Shown one piece after another: positions 62,216 through 64,000 of a DNA stretch of 64,000 nt (position 1 is its first letter; each line of letters begins with the position of its first letter). The stretch spans positions 1,788,917 through 1,852,916 of the forward strand of contig CAVPRX010000001.1 of NCBI GenBank assembly GCA_963708115.1, in the 5' to 3' direction. A program made the translations under genes and the position numbers. The notes beneath the pieces are model-generated. The model searched no databases and was not told the DNA's origin. It was given only the letters and a program-made list of their open reading frames with translations. The DNA comes from VRUE01 sp963708115. GTDB lineage: Bacteria; Actinomycetota; Thermoleophilia; Solirubrobacterales; 70-9.

Positions 62216-63115
62216 TCAGGCGGGTGCCGGGGCGGCGAGCCGCTCTTCGACCCAACCGGTCGAGGCGATGTGCTTGCTCATGCCGAGCTGCTTGGGCTCG
62301 GCGCCGAGCGCGAGGCCGACGAGCTGGGGCAGGTGCAGGACGGCGAGGCCGAGGTCGCGGTTGACGATCTTGGCCGCCTCGGGCTGCTGCATGTCGAGGT
62401 TGAGGTGACAGAGCGGGCAGGGCGTGACCAGGCAGTCGGCGCCGGCGTCGATCGCGTCGCCGACGTGGGTCCCGGCCTGGCGCAGCGAGGTCTCTTTGTT
62501 CATCGTGATCACCGGGAAGCCGCAGCACTTGCGGGCGCCGTCGTACTCGACGACCTCGCCGCCGAGCGCCTCGATCACCTTCTCCAGGTAGATGTCGCGG
62601 TCGGGGAACTCGTCGTAGCCGAGCCGCTCCTTGGGGCGGACGACGTAGCAGCCGTAGAAGGGGCCGACGCGCAGGCCGGATAGCGGCCGCGCGACCTTCT
62701 CGGCGAGGCGCTCGAGGCCGTAGTCCTCGACCAGCAGCCAGAGGAAGTTTTTGTTGGTGAAGCCGTCCTTGCCCTTCTCGTAGGCGAGGCCCTGGCCGCT
62801 CAGCACCTCGTTGATGTGGGCGCGGTAGGAGGAATCGGCATCCAGCCGTTGCTGGCACTCTGACTGCGCGCCCTGGCAGGTCGAGCAGATGTTCATCATC
62901 GCCAGCCCGGTCTGCTGGGCGAGGGCGAAGGTGCGCGCGTTGAGCGTGTCGGCGAGCTCCTGGTTGTGCTCGGCGATCACGCCGGCGCCGCAGCAGTTGG
63001 CGCGGTCGAGTTCGACCAGCTCGATCCCCAGCTTCTCCGCCGTGAACGCCATCGAGCCGTGCAGCTCGGGGGTGAAGCCGCGCGAGACGCAGCCGGGCCA
63101 GTAGGCGAGCTTCAT
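62216..63115 (-). CDS. HdrB/SdhE-like CCG-domain subunit of succinate:quinone reductase
   Basis: A 299-residue protein with two cysteine-rich CCG domains: CVSRGF ... ANCCGAGVIA ... CSTCQGA and YGCYVV ... RKCCGFPV ... CPLCH. These domains bind iron-sulfur clusters in heterodisulfide reductase HdrB and in the SdhE subunit of type-E succinate dehydrogenases. Directly coupled to an SdhB-like gene (overlap ATGA), the latter role is likelier. It replaces the usual membrane anchor. ATG at 63115. Confidence 0.85.
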   Translation of the reverse strand: MKLAYWPGCVSRGFTPELHGSMAFTAEKLGIELVELDRANCCGAGVIAEHNQELADTLNARTFALAQQTGLAMMNICSTCQGAQSECQQRLDADSSYRAHINEVLSGQGLAYEKGKDGFTNKNFLWLLVEDYGLERLAEKVARPLSGLRVGPFYGCYVVRPKERLGYDEFPDRDIYLEKVIEALGGEVVEYDGARKCCGFPVITMNKETSLRQAGTHVGDAIDAGADCLVTPCPLCHLNLDMQQPEAAKIVNRDLGLAVLHLPQLVGLALGAEPKQLGMSKHIASTGWVEERLAAPAPA

Positions 63116-64000
63116 GCTGTCTCCTCCGTTGCGGCTTTCGCCTCGTCCGTCAAAGCTGCCTCGGTGGGCTCGTCTGGCTCCGGTTCGACGTCGTCCTCAC
63201 CGTGGATGTAGATGTTGAATTCCTCGCGGTGCTGCTCGGCGTGCTTGTAGATCGCCTTGACCTCGTCCTGGGCGTCGCCGGGCAGCTTGTGATGCGGCGC
63301 GATCCACTTGGTCCGCACCTTGCCGGTTTTGATCGTGCGGAAGATCGTCGGCAGCGCGCCGAGGATTTCCTTGATCGCCCGTTTGCTCGGTTTCAGCTTG
63401 CCTTTGATCCCGTAGGTGAACGACTCTTTCGGCAGGGCGACCTCGTCGAGCGTGCCCTTCTTCTCGATGATCTCGACGAAGGCCAGCTCGTGGTGGTGGC
63501 CGCTGTTGGGATCGTCGATCCCCTCCTCGCCGGCTTTGCGGCGCAGGCGCATGATCTGGTCCATCGGCGCGACCCCCTTGGGGCAGGCGTCGACGCAGCT
63601 GAAGCAGTGGGTGCAGTCGTAGATCCCGTGCGGATCGTGGGCCAGGTCGTGGAGGCGCTCTTTGGTCTCGGCGTCGCGCGGGTCGCCGACGAAGCGGTAG
63701 GCCTTGGCGAGGGCGGCGGGACCGATGAAGTCGGGGTCGGCTTCCATCGAGAGGCAGGAGGAGACGCAGGCGCCGCACTGGATGCAGGCCATCGACTGGG
63801 TGATGTCGATCATCGACTCGGGCTCGACCACGTACTCGCGCTCGGGCGCCTCGCCGTGGGGGAGGAGCCACGGGGTGACGCGGCGGATCTTCTCCCAGTG
63901 GGTCGACTCCATGTCGGTGATCAGGTCCTTGATCACGGGCATGTTCCCCATCGGCTCGACGACGATCGCCGGCGTGCCGCCGTCTGCGTCGCCGCTGATG
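63112..64000 (-). CDS. sdhB: Succinate dehydrogenase/fumarate reductase iron-sulfur subunit, 5' end outside window
   Basis: The C-terminal two thirds of an SdhB. The frame is open past 63951 to the window edge and the text just before (GGTPAIVVEPMGNMPVIKDL) is standard SdhB, so the gene starts beyond 64000. Clusters: CIQCGACVSSC, and CTHCFSCVDACPKG. The second set has four cysteines where classical SdhB has three (for a 3Fe-4S cluster). This is the pattern of type-E enzymes. A C-terminal extension of about 120 residues, ending in an acidic tail, follows. The HdrB-like subunit follows with overlap. Confidence 0.88.
   Translation of the reverse strand, partial: ISGDADGGTPAIVVEPMGNMPVIKDLITDMESTHWEKIRRVTPWLLPHGEAPEREYVVEPESMIDITQSMACIQCGACVSSCLSMEADPDFIGPAALAKAYRFVGDPRDAETKERLHDLAHDPHGIYDCTHCFSCVDACPKGVAPMDQIMRLRRKAGEEGIDDPNSGHHHELAFVEIIEKKGTLDEVALPKESFTYGIKGKLKPSKRAIKEILGALPTIFRTIKTGKVRTKWIAPHHKLPGDAQDEVKAIYKHAEQHREEFNIYIHGEDDVEPEPDEPTEAALTDEAKAATEETA

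Overview
The window is high-GC DNA with tightly packed genes, frequent GTG and TTG starts and 1-8 base stop/start overlaps. The gene families (an orphan yrbE permease pair, an HEPN Abi-like protein, a dnaX-ybaB-recR cluster, actinobacterial secreted proteins) suggest an actinobacterium, most likely of the Thermoleophilia/Solirubrobacterales. This is inferred from gene content; there is no rRNA to confirm it. One tRNA (Val, CAC) and one large, Alu-containing SRP RNA are present. No CRISPR array, prophage or insertion sequence was seen.

Layout. 1-5.6 kb: a minus-strand peptide/solute ABC operon (MFS exporter, binding protein, OppC, OppB, OppD). The first two genes carry about nine frameshifts while every other gene is intact. 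5.6-6.0 kb: an intergenic stretch with repeated operator-like motifs and a perfect intrinsic terminator upstream of a membrane HD-GYP gene. 7.5-18.3 kb: metabolic and housekeeping genes, including alcohol dehydrogenase, a GntR regulator with two yrbE permeases, a GST, pterin dehydratase, ArfB, an Abi/HEPN protein and a cation antiporter. 18.3-29.9 kb: SRP RNA, an ABC-2 exporter, acetolactate decarboxylase, dnaX-ybaB-recR, a decayed gene, a degenerate GGDEF protein and a MerR regulator. 30-37.3 kb: a phosphate region with divergent pstS and pstCAB, three proteins with the same double-CxxC zinc ribbon (one fused to a phosphoesterase), and a PhoB-type DNA-binding protein without receiver domain. 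37.4-40.9 kb: lysC-asd and a Na+/H+ antiporter.

41-62.2 kb is a surface-polysaccharide locus. A NarL-like regulator heads a translationally coupled run of aminotransferase, oxidoreductase, initiating sugar-phosphate transferase and formyltransferase. These could together make and load a formylated amino sugar. Two GT4 glycosyltransferases, a secreted RTX-repeat protein, a Wzx-like flippase fused to a beta-propeller, a Wzz-like protein, a Wzy-like ligase/polymerase, a YdjC deacetylase, a GT2 fused to an alpha/alpha barrel and three sulfotransferases follow. The likely product is a sulfated, Wzy-dependent glycan. Inside the locus lie two adjacent secreted-protein genes whose 941-bp cores look identical but whose export leaders are unrelated. 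The window ends in genes for a type-E-like succinate:quinone reductase (HdrB-like subunit and a partial SdhB).
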